Positions 20,780 through 30,890 of a stretch of DNA of 31,391 nucleotides are shown piece by piece (position 1 is the first letter of the stretch; every line of letters starts with the position of its first letter). The DNA lies in the NCBI RefSeq assembly GCF_000003605.2, contig NW_003140817.1:290609-321999 (forward strand), written 5' to 3'. A program made the translations under genes and the position numbers. Under the pieces are notes generated by a model that saw nothing but the letters and a program-made list of their open reading frames with translations, ran no database searches and was not told the DNA's origin. Source of the DNA: Saccoglossus kowalevskii. Lineage: Eukaryota; Hemichordata; Enteropneusta; Harrimaniidae.

Positions 20780-20810
20780 GAGGGATGAAGCTCTGTGCAC
20801 GGAGTTTTAG
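20771..20810 (-). promoter_or_regulatory. Core promoter of actin C (TATA-like box and initiator)
   Basis: On the minus strand, CTAAAAC starts at 20810 and the initiator-like TCACTGT has its A at 20779, exactly 31 bp apart as in actin A. The block up to GAGTC matches actin A at about 33 of 41 positions. A CArG-like CTAAATTAGG lies at 20858-20849. Confidence 0.6.
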
Positions 20811-20848
20811 GTGCAGTTACAATGCTTTGTAAAATTTTGAAAGCATCT

Positions 20849-20858
20849 CCTAATTTAG
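20849..20858 (-). promoter_or_regulatory. CArG-like box of actin C (one mismatch)
   Basis: CTAAATTAGG on the minus strand differs from CC(A/T)6GG at one base and lies 48 bp before the TATA-like box. The perfect CCAAATAAGG of actin A lies at nearly the same distance (45 bp), and neighbouring bases also correspond. Likely homologous and weakened. Confidence 0.45.
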
Positions 20859-20940
20859 TGCTGAACCCCGTGAGTGGGTTAGTCTTGCAAAAATGTGTAA
20901 GAGGTCACGCAAATATGCCACCGGTGGAGAAAAATTTTGA

Positions 20941-20950
20941 CCATATATGG
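20941..20950 (-). promoter_or_regulatory. CArG box 1 upstream of actin C
   Basis: CCATATATGG, perfect consensus and palindromic, about 160 bp upstream of the proposed transcription start of actin C. Confidence 0.6.
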
Positions 20951-21289
20951 ACATGTTTGAGATGATCCGATTTGCCATCAACATTGGTCACCTGCAGGTA
21001 ATCGTGGGGGTGGTCGCCATAACGGAAATTAGGGTGACAATTCACTGCTACTTTTCGTGAGTTTGTTTGGTGCATGTATGGAAAACTATCCAGAATCAAC
21101 GTTATAAACATATTACAAAACGTATGTAGCAAATTAACCGTTGGAACTCGCGAGCATTCTATGGTTGGTGCTTTACCCGAGGGGCACCTCATTGTTAAAC
21201 CTGCCACCCCCACAATATAATAATGGCCGTCCAAAGGTAAAAACAACATGTCTGGGTCAAAATTGAATAATAAATATATATTTTTAAGG

Positions 21290-21299
21290 CCATATATGG
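21290..21299 (-). promoter_or_regulatory. CArG box 2 upstream of actin C
   Basis: A second CCATATATGG, about 510 bp upstream of the proposed start. Same ten bases as box 1. Confidence 0.5.
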
Positions 21300-21428
21300 T
21301 TGAAGTAAGACTATATGGAGAGTATAAAAAATATTTACGTGCAGCGGACATTCAAACGGTGTGAATCGTCTTTATTTGTGCACAACAATTAATATTCATG
21401 ACTCACTCTATCATTTTTCATTCGATCC

Positions 21429-21438
21429 CCTTATAAGG
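21429..21438 (-). promoter_or_regulatory. CArG box 3 upstream of actin C
   Basis: CCTTATAAGG, perfect and palindromic, about 650 bp upstream of the proposed start of actin C. Three perfect sites within 500 bp is more than base composition alone would predict. Confidence 0.5.
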
Positions 21439-22402
21439 AGCGCGTCCCTGAGAGGCGGTGACAAAGGATGAGTGGACTCATTAGCATATTAATGGGACAG
21501 GTTTGTCCTAGAACTGGTCCCTGGTCAAAAAGAATAACGCAGAAACAATCGATATTGAATTCACAGCAGTCATGTGCGCTATAATAAAATGGCTGTTCAT
21601 ATTTTATTCACTCGTTCTGAGTAGGGATTTGTGAGTCGATTTCCAATATATGTGTTCTCCTTCTTAATATTTAAAATTGCCTGAGAGATAAATTGTCAAC
21701 TAATATATATACGGAAGTGACTGGCGGGTATGAGTCACTGCCCGAGTCACTGCCAGTCGTACAGGTAATTGTTATCAGTTGATAAACTGTGGGACTCGCA
21801 CTTTGAAATTGAATATTCGGTTTCATAGGCGGGCACACCCAATTCACAAACAAGGGATTTCCAACGGCCACGCAGACCCAGCACTCCACAGTGAAACTGA
21901 AGTGCCACGTGTATTCAACTTCATTTGTAACCATGGAAATCACAAACAAGTTTATCTTCGAGCCTTTTTTGGGCATGGTTCGCAGTTAAATTAAAATGCA
22001 TATAGACTATTAAAGCCCTGATTAAAGCCGATTTTCCTGCTGCGGTGACATTAATACCCAGGGTTGCGCAGTTTGTGTTTTTCATGTTTTATCGCATCTC
22101 GTCTCGAGTAAAAATCACACGGCCTTGTCTTTACCTACTTCGACATGGCGCGAATAATCCTGGCGTTGATAGCTGTTCTGTCAGTGTATTAGATATTAAG
22201 CACACTTTAATCACAAAACCCAATCTATATCACATGTATAATTGTTGTCGAATTCTAAAATCTGTGTCATATTTGAGAAATATCGTGCACGATTACGGAA
22301 GTTGTAGAAGACGCCCCTAAAAGTGCTCGTGGCGTATTTGTTGTTCACCGGCAACTTCCGCGTAGAAACCCTTTATGGTTCTATGTCACCAACTGTCATC
22401 GA

Positions 22403-22414
22403 GGGGGGGGGGGG
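22403..22414. repeat. Poly-G tract (12 nt)
   Basis: Uninterrupted run of 12 G in the intergenic stretch between actin C and SRP68. Confidence 0.8.
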
Positions 22415-22595
22415 CAGCACTGCGTATTGGGACTGTATCTTTACCCTGTGCTTTACCAGAGTTTTGCGACTGATATCACAAATTTAATAACACTTTTAAA
22501 GCATAATACGAATTTATATTATTTAGTATTAATTAAAATATGAAAACACTTGATTCGTGGTCGACGGTTGGACTGGATTTTTCTGTTTATGATAA

Positions 22596-22642
22596 AGGTC
22601 AACGTATAAAGGTCAAACATAAAGGTCACCAACGGTAGGTCA
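22596..22642 (+). promoter_or_regulatory. Array of four AGGTCA direct repeats
   Basis: AGGTCA lies at 22596, 22610, 22623 and 22637, all in the same orientation, with 8, 7 and 8 bp spacers. The first three share the longer unit ATAAAGGTCA. This looks like a short degenerate tandem repeat whose unit is a nuclear-receptor half-site; A/T-rich 5' flanks are preferred by monomer-binding receptors such as ROR. Regulatory function is not shown. Confidence 0.4.
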
Positions 22643-22660
22643 CCGAGATAATAAATAATG

Positions 22661-22684
22661 TTTGTTTGTTTGTTTGTTTGTTTG
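22661..22684. repeat. (TTTG)6 microsatellite
   Basis: Six perfect TTTG units just downstream of the AGGTCA array. Confidence 0.9.
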
Positions 22685-25600
22685 TTGTGATGACTCAATT
22701 TACTGAATCACTGCGCGTTAAATATGTACAATATTTGAATTTATTAAATTGCATTCATTACACGTAAAATGCACATGGTTTTATTCTCAAGGTTGAGGAG
22801 GCCATCGTGACCGTACTCGATCTTAAAAAATAGAAAGGCTGTAATTTATAGCGTATTTGCGCGTACGTGGTTGGAGGGGTTCAGCGTATTAATGTCCATG
22901 ATGCCAATACACACAGGGCCGCCCATGTGCAGTTGTCTGGTACAACAAAGAAATTCTGTATAAGCATTTGAGCGCAGTTGTTTCGTTTTATTTTTGGTGT
23001 TTTTAAAATTACATCCTGTGGCATGTTATTTTGTGTTTTTTTTTAATTTGTATTGGCTAGCTATTCTAGTTGTATTCGCATCGTGGATCGTGGGCGCGGG
23101 TGTGTCCGTTACGGTTCGTTTATTCACTGATAAGAATTTGTTTGGCGATCATGTCGAGCCAGCACCAGGAAGACTGTGTTCAATGCACACTCGGCAGTGG
23201 AGAGAATAGTGAAATCCTGCACAGTCCGTCGGTCATATGTACTTTTCATATATCCCTAGTGCACGTAACAAGATTCAATTGTTCATAGTCGTGTTTGAGG
23301 GACTGTGAGTTGTTCTTGTCGCTAAGAGCAGCAGTTTCCACTGGACAACTGGCATATTACTCTCAACGTATGCTCAATACTAGTACATGTATACATTTGT
23401 ACTCGCCAACATTTCGGAGTCGGTTCCGAGCCTGTTGTCAGGAAAGCATTGCTTTGGCGGGTAATATGTATCTTCAATACGATAATTCTGACTAAATAAA
23501 TAATCTTTTATTGAAATCGTTTTATGAATTTTTCTTACAATGCAGCATTTTATACGGCTGACGGTAATTTTCAGGTTGCATCCAACTAATCCAAATCAAA
23601 TAGAAAATAACGACATCTGTATTATTTTATCACAATAATCCTATTACCCTTTACGATGTCTTATGTCGGTGCGGACCAGTTATTTTTTTTAATCACAAGG
23701 TTTCATTGCCCATTCGTTTGTCACGTTTAAGCGATCTAACCCACGCCTCGTGACTGATTGTGCAGTCCGGGCGCACATTGTAATATTGAAGAATGTGCCA
23801 CCTATTATTTTTTTGTTTTAAATTGACTTTAATTTATGGTGAACCCGGAAACAAACCAAAGTTCGATAAATTAAACAATGCGTCAGACTGGATGATTACG
23901 TACGTGTATCAATTAGCAGAGACCGACACAAGCACGGGGTTTTCCCCTGGTTTACTTATGAGGAAGTGTAACACTACGCGGATTACCTTAAATGGAAATA
24001 ACGTGAACATAAAGAATTTGGCACAAAGTATTGTTGTTGATATTTGTTTTAGGTCTTGAGTACAAAGCATATTCTTTACTGCCCGTTTTACTTCCTCTAA
24101 CCTCAGACAACTAATTATTATTTTCTGAGCTTTAACCATGAAGCTAAAACTATTTACCTCTATGCTCTGGCTAAGTTTATAGGGTTTCCTATTTGAAAAC
24201 TGGGGTGAGAGGGAGCGGGTCTCCCTAACCCTAGGTCTCCAGTGCCACCCCAATTCAGTTGGATATGGTCCTTTTATGTACAACTGCAGGTATATCCAAT
24301 ACATTTGGTACGCTGTTGGGGTTATGGATATTTAGGATACTAGTATGTGTTAGGTCAAACTCTTGCAAATTGGGGCTCAAAAAATGCAACTAAAGTAAAT
24401 AACACTCTCAAAACTGAGTGGACGCATGGCTATCGTGAGACAAATGTAAATAAAATGTTTAAATAATTCCTCACTGCCCGCCTGATCACCATGTTTCCAA
24501 ATGGGTAGCCTTATACTCATGCGAGTTCTTCATACGACTGTGAGCCAATTGTCAGTGTACCATCCGCAGCTATATCGAGCCAAGGAGGTAACGAGGTTAC
24601 GAGGACAAAGAACGCTAGCGTCGAAAGTGATCATTGGTAATGACAGGACGTTTAAACAGACAAGATAGGAAGATTAACTCGACTAGAAATTTAACAGGTT
24701 GAAACTTTTACCTCCATGATCGAGCGTTTTAGTGTGAACAATATAACGAGTGGTTGGAGGGGTGCATGGACTGTACGCTCTTCACTTTGGTATGAAAGTC
24801 TAAAGACTCAAAATGAAGGATGTATTTTTATCATTGACAAAAATACACCAATACAATACAATTTCCCATATAATGTGTACCTATTTTCTTGTTTGGGTGA
24901 GGAAAAAAATGTGATTTCGCAGTTTCAACTTACCAATTTACCGTGACTGAATCCTTGGGACCTACTCCATATTTCGGAGTCGATATTACCAAATAATCTA
25001 AATCATGAATATTCCTAATAAATCTTTAATATTAATCGTGCGTTAATTTCTGTATAATTTGGTGGTCGGTCCATTCTCATACAAGCTGCCATTGTATTGC
25101 ATCATTGGGGAAGCTTGAATAACACATTTGCAAAGTTAGTGGGGGTGCAAAACATGGGAGCAAATACAAATCTTCATACCAAAATAATGTTCGGAATTAT
25201 TATAGCACAACAGATCGTTCTTTGATACAACTGAAGTCGGTGAAAAACTATGACTTGAGAAGATGGGTTTGCTATAGCGTACAATCTGATCGTACGTCCG
25301 TGAACTTGATGCTTGGGGTCCCGTTTTAGGATTCCCTGGGTTTTGTTTCCCGCTTCAAATATATCCAAAAGAATGTACCATAGCTCCATATATCACCGAA
25401 TAACAGCAACACCCTGGACAGTGAAGAGGTAACTTCTGAAAAAGTGTGTACTCCAGCCCTATGATGTTGCAGAAGTTTAATAGATATTGAGAGACGACAT
25501 TGAGCTACACATGATTAGCGCGGAATGATAGCACCGTGACAATTAAATATACATCGATAAATGTGGCAGATCAAAAATGTCTAAATAAAACCAGATGCAA

Positions 25601-27443
25601 TGCGCTGGGTCAAGGCTGTGTCCGAGATTTATTTTGTCTCGTCGCCTTTGTCCGTCTTCCCATATAAGGTGTAACCAACGCTCGGGCATTCGCGTAATGT
25701 GACCCGAATCACAAGCGTGCATCCAGGTCACTGAGTTGGCATGGCAACCACGAATTACTGAATATTCCACATATTTGTCTTAATCGCTCTATATATTACT
25801 GTGTTTGTAAACAAATGAAATTTGATGCAAGTTTCAATGTCAAGTGTATTTATAGTGGGATACTGTAAACATATTAATGATCACTTGTTTTTCATTTCTT
25901 TGGTTTCGTTGATAAGTAAAACCCGCAAAATTAAACCAAATGACTTTGCTTCAAATATCAAAATAGTGGAATTGAAATCCAGTGAAAACTTATACTTTCA
26001 CACTTTATTCAACCACAAAAAGTACAACGGAGGAATTAACATGGTTAACAACAAATAAAAAACCATATCAACAAATAAAAACAAATCTATCAAAAATCAT
26101 ATTCAAATAAAAACAGACGAGAAATAATAAAGGTTACACATTACAATGGAATCCTAGATAAAAAAAACAATTTCTTATTGCTATCTAATAATTTAAAAAA
26201 AACTAGAACGCAAACAATAGTATCGTTCCTATGGGCAGTATTTGAGGAATATCTTCTGTTTTTAAAATACTGGCTAAGTCAAATATTGACGGAAACGTTG
26301 CTATTATGCACTAACATAAGTCACTGAAATTAGAATGCACATGAATTTTATCGCTTCTTCAAATAATATTTTTTTGAGCTTTTAGAGGGGCATGATACTA
26401 AAATATGGATTTCATTTTCAGTCCGATTTATTAAACACAGCTGACATTGTCTACTGATTTTTTTTTTTTTTCTGGGCTGAGTATATCTCTCTGTTTCTAT
26501 TTTTAGGTTGGCGACGATTCAAACGGAATCCCGTAGTTCATAACAATAGATATATAGTTATGATTTCACTAACCGCATCGGTGAGACATGATCAGTGCGA
26601 ATACATCAGCAATACAGTCATGGTTGATGGTATAGACCACTTTCCCGGAAGTAGCAAAACTGGGGTGCAAAAATACTCCTGCCTTGTCATGGCGGAAAAT
26701 ACAACCATGTCAGTTTAATGATAGTCGATAGAAAAAAAAAATATTTTTGTTACGTCGATTGTTACACCCAGGAGCACAATATCACGCGTGCAAGTTTACG
26801 TTACACCTCAATTTCATGCGAAAAGGCGGTTCATCGACTTCCGGGAAAGTCGTCTATGGCGCCACCACGTATGCAAATATAGTTTCTCAGATAGAAGATG
26901 AAATTACGTGCTCTCTCTCTATATATAAGGAGCGAACCATTATTTTTTTTTAATGTGAGCTAAGGTTATTACAAATATGCATGATTACATTTAGCAAACT
27001 TCATCGAACACTTCATCAAATAAATATTCGGCAAAAAATGCCATTTGATTTATGTGTAGTGACGATACTGCAATAAAGATAATTTTAACGGACGGCATTC
27101 CATTATCAAATCGTTTCTAGCCTTGTCTGAACATTCACGTGGCTTTGGTACCCAGTGTGAACTTGTCTGAATATACCAAATGTGATCATGCATTTGAGGA
27201 ACAGATTAAAATACCGGTAGTGTTGGATGAAAATGGTACAATGTTTGTAAACTGTATCACCATAGGAACCTTGACCAAAGAGTTTTAAAATAATATACAG
27301 TATGGCACAAGTAACGTTACATATCATGTGTCCATGAAATCACTATGAATATTTTATCTGAGGCTGAGTGAAAACAAAAATAGTCAACAAAATATGTTTT
27401 TCTTGTCGTTATCCACAGCGTTGATGCGACATAATTTGTCACA

Positions 27444-27482
27444 GCGCCCTCTGTTCGATCTTTTTGTTTATCCCATAATGCA
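27444..27482 (+). promoter_or_regulatory. Putative SRP68 promoter motifs (CTCF-like and ZNF143-like)
   Basis: GCGCCCTCTG (27444-27453) is the complement of a CTCF-like core. TCCCATAATGCA (27471-27482) matches the right half of the ZNF143/Staf consensus as I know it from vertebrate housekeeping promoters (ACTACAATTCCCATAATGCA). Both lie within 50 bp of the SRP68 start codon, and no TATA box is obvious. Motif calls only; the start of transcription cannot be read from sequence. Confidence 0.4.
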
Positions 27483-27492
27483 TCAGTTCAAA

Positions 27493-30400
27493 ATGGCAGA
27501 AGAAGTGCAAAACGTGGCTGAAGTAGTGCCGGAAGAACCGACACCAGAAGCGACGACTCCGACCGACACTTACACAATTGAAGGTAAGAAATAGGGAGTA
27601 TATTTAATAAGTATTCAACAGGAGAAAAATGGTGCTGATAGCGTGCCGCTGTGCAAAGTAAACACGTCGTAAAATTGAGTGAAGATACATATTGCTTACA
27701 ATAAAACCCAGTGGACACATTCACAACTAACAAGACGATTTATAAAAAGATCGTTTATTTTGATATGACGACGAAAATTGACATGTGGTTTTCATTCGAT
27801 GACATGTGAAACCGGATTTTAAATAAATAAATCCAATATCGCGTAGCCCCTAAGTGCAGCAACTACAGCAATAGCTTTGTAACTGCAAGATGCAGTTTAA
27901 TTTTTTTAGTGTTTTTTAGTCGGCGAACCATATGTTACAAATACAATGCCAATTTTGAACACGGGTATTGTCACAGACAATAGCTACCTACTGTGGTCGA
28001 GTCAAGGAAGAACTGCAAATTATCTCACAAAACTGTTGTGTATTTAATATGAACTGTAGATTAACATGCCATAGTGAAATTATGCATTCTGTTCAGAGCA
28101 GGTGGAAGATCCTTTACCACAATGTCCAAGTGTTTTTATTGGTTTTTATTGTACTCTTTAAAAGATGATGGATACAGTGCGATAAATACAAAATGTGATA
28201 AACGGTAGTCCATGTTATTAATTTCACAGGTTAAATTATAAGAATTTTGGTTTGATTGTTCAAAACAAAATATACGTATCGAAACTCAATAAATAAAAAA
28301 AAAAGGTTGAGAAACATGTTTTTCACTGTCCAACAAATCAGGGGTAAAATACCAAACTTTCACAGCCGAACGACCCGCTAACACAATTTGTCCAAAATCG
28401 TCATCCAACTTTAAGGACATTGTTAATTGTCTCCTGAGTGAAAATGAAATGATAATATTTTGGTTTCAAAAAACCCTGGAAAGTGTTCTATGTTTTTTTT
28501 GTAATTAGGTGTTCATATGCAAGGATTTTCTCCATAAAAACAGTGAATTCGGCAAATTGTTAGTGGTTGGCATAGCCCAAAATGACCATTTGGGTGTGAA
28601 AGTTTGATAATTTTTTTCGAATTTGTAGAAATCTTAAAAACACATTTCTCAACTTGTCTCTTTATTTAGTATCATGTCATATTCAAGATGGTGGCCCCCA
28701 TAGTAAACATCAGTAAATTGTTGCTTTTATTTCATTATCACATTACACGCCAACTGACTGTGTGTAATTGCTACATGTGTGCAACAGAAGGTCTTCTTGG
28801 TGTTGAGTGGGACGATTACAATCACGACTGGGAAACTATTCTGGGGAGTTGATTTTCATTAGAACTCTTGAGTTGGCCGAAAATGAGTTTCTCTGCCTTA
28901 CAAGCAAGTGCTGATGATTCAAACTTTCCAGACTGCATTGTCTGGGATCGATGTTACCACTGACCTCTTGTTACCTACTACATTGGCCAACAAAGAAATT
29001 AAATTATAAAAAACAAGAACAGAGATAAAGAAAAATATCGGCTCCATGAAATATTAAAGGACTTCATTAGCTTAGTTTTGCTTACATATGTCCACACTGA
29101 CAAGCACTGTAAACGTCAACATCTCCCAAAATTTACCAATTTGACCCAGAGAGTTATTAAAGCTGACGTAATTCATGGAAGGATTTCCATATAATTTTAA
29201 ATCCAAAAGTCTATTTCTTAGTTTTTTTTTAATTTGGGAAATGCTATGAGCAATTCAATGCTGGAAATAAAACTGCAGGATATTACTCCAAGACCACTAA
29301 ATTACGTTTAAGGGAATGTTGTCTTCTATCAAATAGGGGTGATAAAACTGTTGGTCATCCATTCCTGTTTGGTACATGTTGAAGAATCTTTATTCAAAAA
29401 GTTGCAAATTTCTACAGAATTATTGGCTTCCTCGCTAAAGGTTTTTGGCTTCCAGATCTATTTATGGGTTCTGTGGATCTGAGAAGAAATGAATTGAATT
29501 GGAAAAAAATAAATACATTTACTTTATTTTCAAAATTTATTTGCAGTTCTACAAATTATTAAAGAAGCCCAGCAGCAACATGGTTTACGACATGGGGATC
29601 AACAAAGATACAGGTATGCACAGTTACAGACAAACTCAGACTGGTGAAACTTATGAGAACCCTCGCCTAAATTTATGAGGATTTTACACCTATATTCCTC
29701 TATAACCGCAAAAAAAGCAGTCTTTGAGAGTGTTTGTGTGTGACTATGTGGCTGCCACACACATTGACAGCCACACAGCACAGTTACTAACTTGAGCTAT
29801 AACATGAAAGTAAAGATGAAGTTTTCCATTTTCCATCCATGGTTGTGGTATAAGATTAAGTTGCTGCTGTAAATTCTAATCATCTTCAAAACTATGTGAA
29901 TTTGATGATTTCACTAAATCTCTGGAATTAGATTAATTTTGGGATTTAAATGAAAATGACACCTGCAGTTAGGAAATGTAGGCCACCGGTTAGCAGAATT
30001 TGTGTATGAATCAAAATCTTACTTCAGATAGTTTTGCTACCATTAAAAAAGATACTCAATTTCTCGAAATTCGGCAAGATGAGTTGAATTACAATAATGT
30101 TTATAATTCTGAAAAAAGAAATACCGGTATATGGTTACCGAACTAATTTTTCAACAAAATTACCTCGAAAGTTAATCAAAAATCTATTTTTTTTAATGAT
30201 TTACAATAGGTTTGTATGGAAAAAACATTCCATCATTTTAAAAAATTTTTGTAGGTGACCTATGCTAAAAAAATTGTATGTAGTTTTGTGAGGGCCACAA
30301 ATGTATTTGAATATTAGTACAAGTTATCCACGGAATAATGTGTTTACATTGAGTCCTATAGAAAATGTTCAAAATGGCCACTTTTTAGATTATTTTGCAT

Positions 30401-30700
30401 GTTTGAAACGCATCCATTTTTCCTAGTAAAAAAAACGTTGAATATGAATGACGTGCATGTATGTGAATCATCACACAACAATGTTTGAATGATTTACTGT
30501 GATAATTTTTTTTTCATGTTTTAATGTTATGAACTACCTTAAATAAGAATATTTCAATGGAATTCCTCTTTTACATATATTTACAGAGGTTACTGTACAA
30601 GAAAGCTCAGAAGAATACGTAAATCTGTTCATTTTGTTCTGGGTCATAGAAATCGATTTAATAACAAGAAAATTACTGAAGATATTATGAAAGATTTCAA
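27493..30700 (+). CDS. SRP68: SRP68, 68-kDa subunit of the signal recognition particle (first three coding exons, 3' partial)
   Basis: SRP68 binds SRP RNA with SRP72 in the cytosolic particle that targets ribosomes making secretory proteins to the ER. Exons seen: 27493-27583, 29547-29613 and 30587-30700, with donors GTAAG, GTATG and GTAAGT; the gene continues past the window. The 272 coding nt give about 90 residues. After a short acidic, Pro/Thr-rich N-terminus come IIKEAQQQHGLRHGD and RYRGYCTRKLRRIRKS, which I recognise as the conserved start of the SRP68 RNA-binding region, rich in Arg and Lys. I chose the ATG at 27493 (AAAATGG, good context) over in-frame ATGs at 27478 and 27394; the first of these overlaps a ZNF143-like site. 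The N-terminus lacks the glycine-rich stretch of the human protein. Intron 1 (1963 bp) contains an inverted-repeat element; intron 3 contains a dispersed repeat. Confidence 0.9.
28304..28655. mobile_element. Inverted-repeat element (MITE-like) in SRP68 intron 1
   Basis: The left end (from 28304, GGTTGAGAAACATGTTTTT) and the reverse complement of the right end (to about 28655, AGTTGAGAAATGTGTTTTT) align over roughly 65 bp, including a shared CAAACTTTCACA block further in. Total length is about 350 bp with no coding capacity. The ends differ from those of the elements in actin B, so this is another family. No clear target duplication is visible. Confidence 0.65.
28904..28971 (+). ncRNA. Weak box C/D snoRNA-like candidate in SRP68 intron 1
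   Basis: TGATGA (C box, 28912-28917) and CTGA (D box, 28960-28963) are flanked by GCAAG and CTTGT, which can pair (four pairs and one G-U) three bases outside each box. Introns of housekeeping genes often host such RNAs. However, the interval is short, the inner D'/C' boxes are poor, and I recognise no rRNA target. It may well be chance. Confidence 0.15.
30200..30542. mobile_element. Possible diverged third copy of the actin B intron element, in SRP68 intron 2
   Basis: Short blocks resemble the elements in actin B: GGTGACCTATGCTAAAAAAA against GGTGACATAGGCTGAAAAAA, and ACATTGAGTCCTATAGAA against ACATTATGTTCTATGGAA, in the same order. CTACCTTAA at 30534-30542 resembles their right end. No clear left terminal repeat found, so the boundaries are uncertain. 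Confidence 0.3.
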
Positions 30701-30890
30701 GTAAGTTGGGTATAGTTGGTGGTGGCAATTGTGTAGTTATGTTATTGTTGATAACGTAGGATACATCCTTTTTCTCATCTGTAGTTTGCTGTTGTATTCT
30801 ACCTCGTTCAATAAAATCAACCTATCAGATAAATTTGCCATCAACATTATGTTATCTAAACAAAATAAGATAAAGATGTTTTTTATTTTT

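Larger units (their letters stand above)
21440..27390. other. Gene-free stretch between actin C and SRP68
   Basis: No recognisable gene. Open frames are under 135 residues, without motifs. It holds the AGGTCA array at 22596-22642, a (TTTG)6 microsatellite, a poly-G run at 22403-22414, a GAGTCACTGCC direct repeat at 21732-21754, and isolated CArG matches at 23986-23995 (CCTTAAATGG) and 25660-25669 (CCATATAAGG). The flanking genes point away from each other, so this interval may hold upstream enhancers of either. Confidence 0.5.

Noticed and set aside
20905-21351. 148-residue open frame on the minus strand upstream of actin C
   Set aside because: No recognisable domain, an irregular composition, and it overlaps the CArG boxes and upstream region of actin C. 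Likely a chance frame.
23909-24304. 131-residue open frame on the minus strand
   Set aside because: No family resemblance and no supporting neighbours; an open frame of this length is plausible by chance in a gene-free stretch this long.
24186-24310. GC-rich patch with GGGAGCGGGTCTCCC-type pairing as an RNA gene
   Set aside because: A single short hairpin; it does not fit tRNA, 5S rRNA or snRNA patterns that I know.
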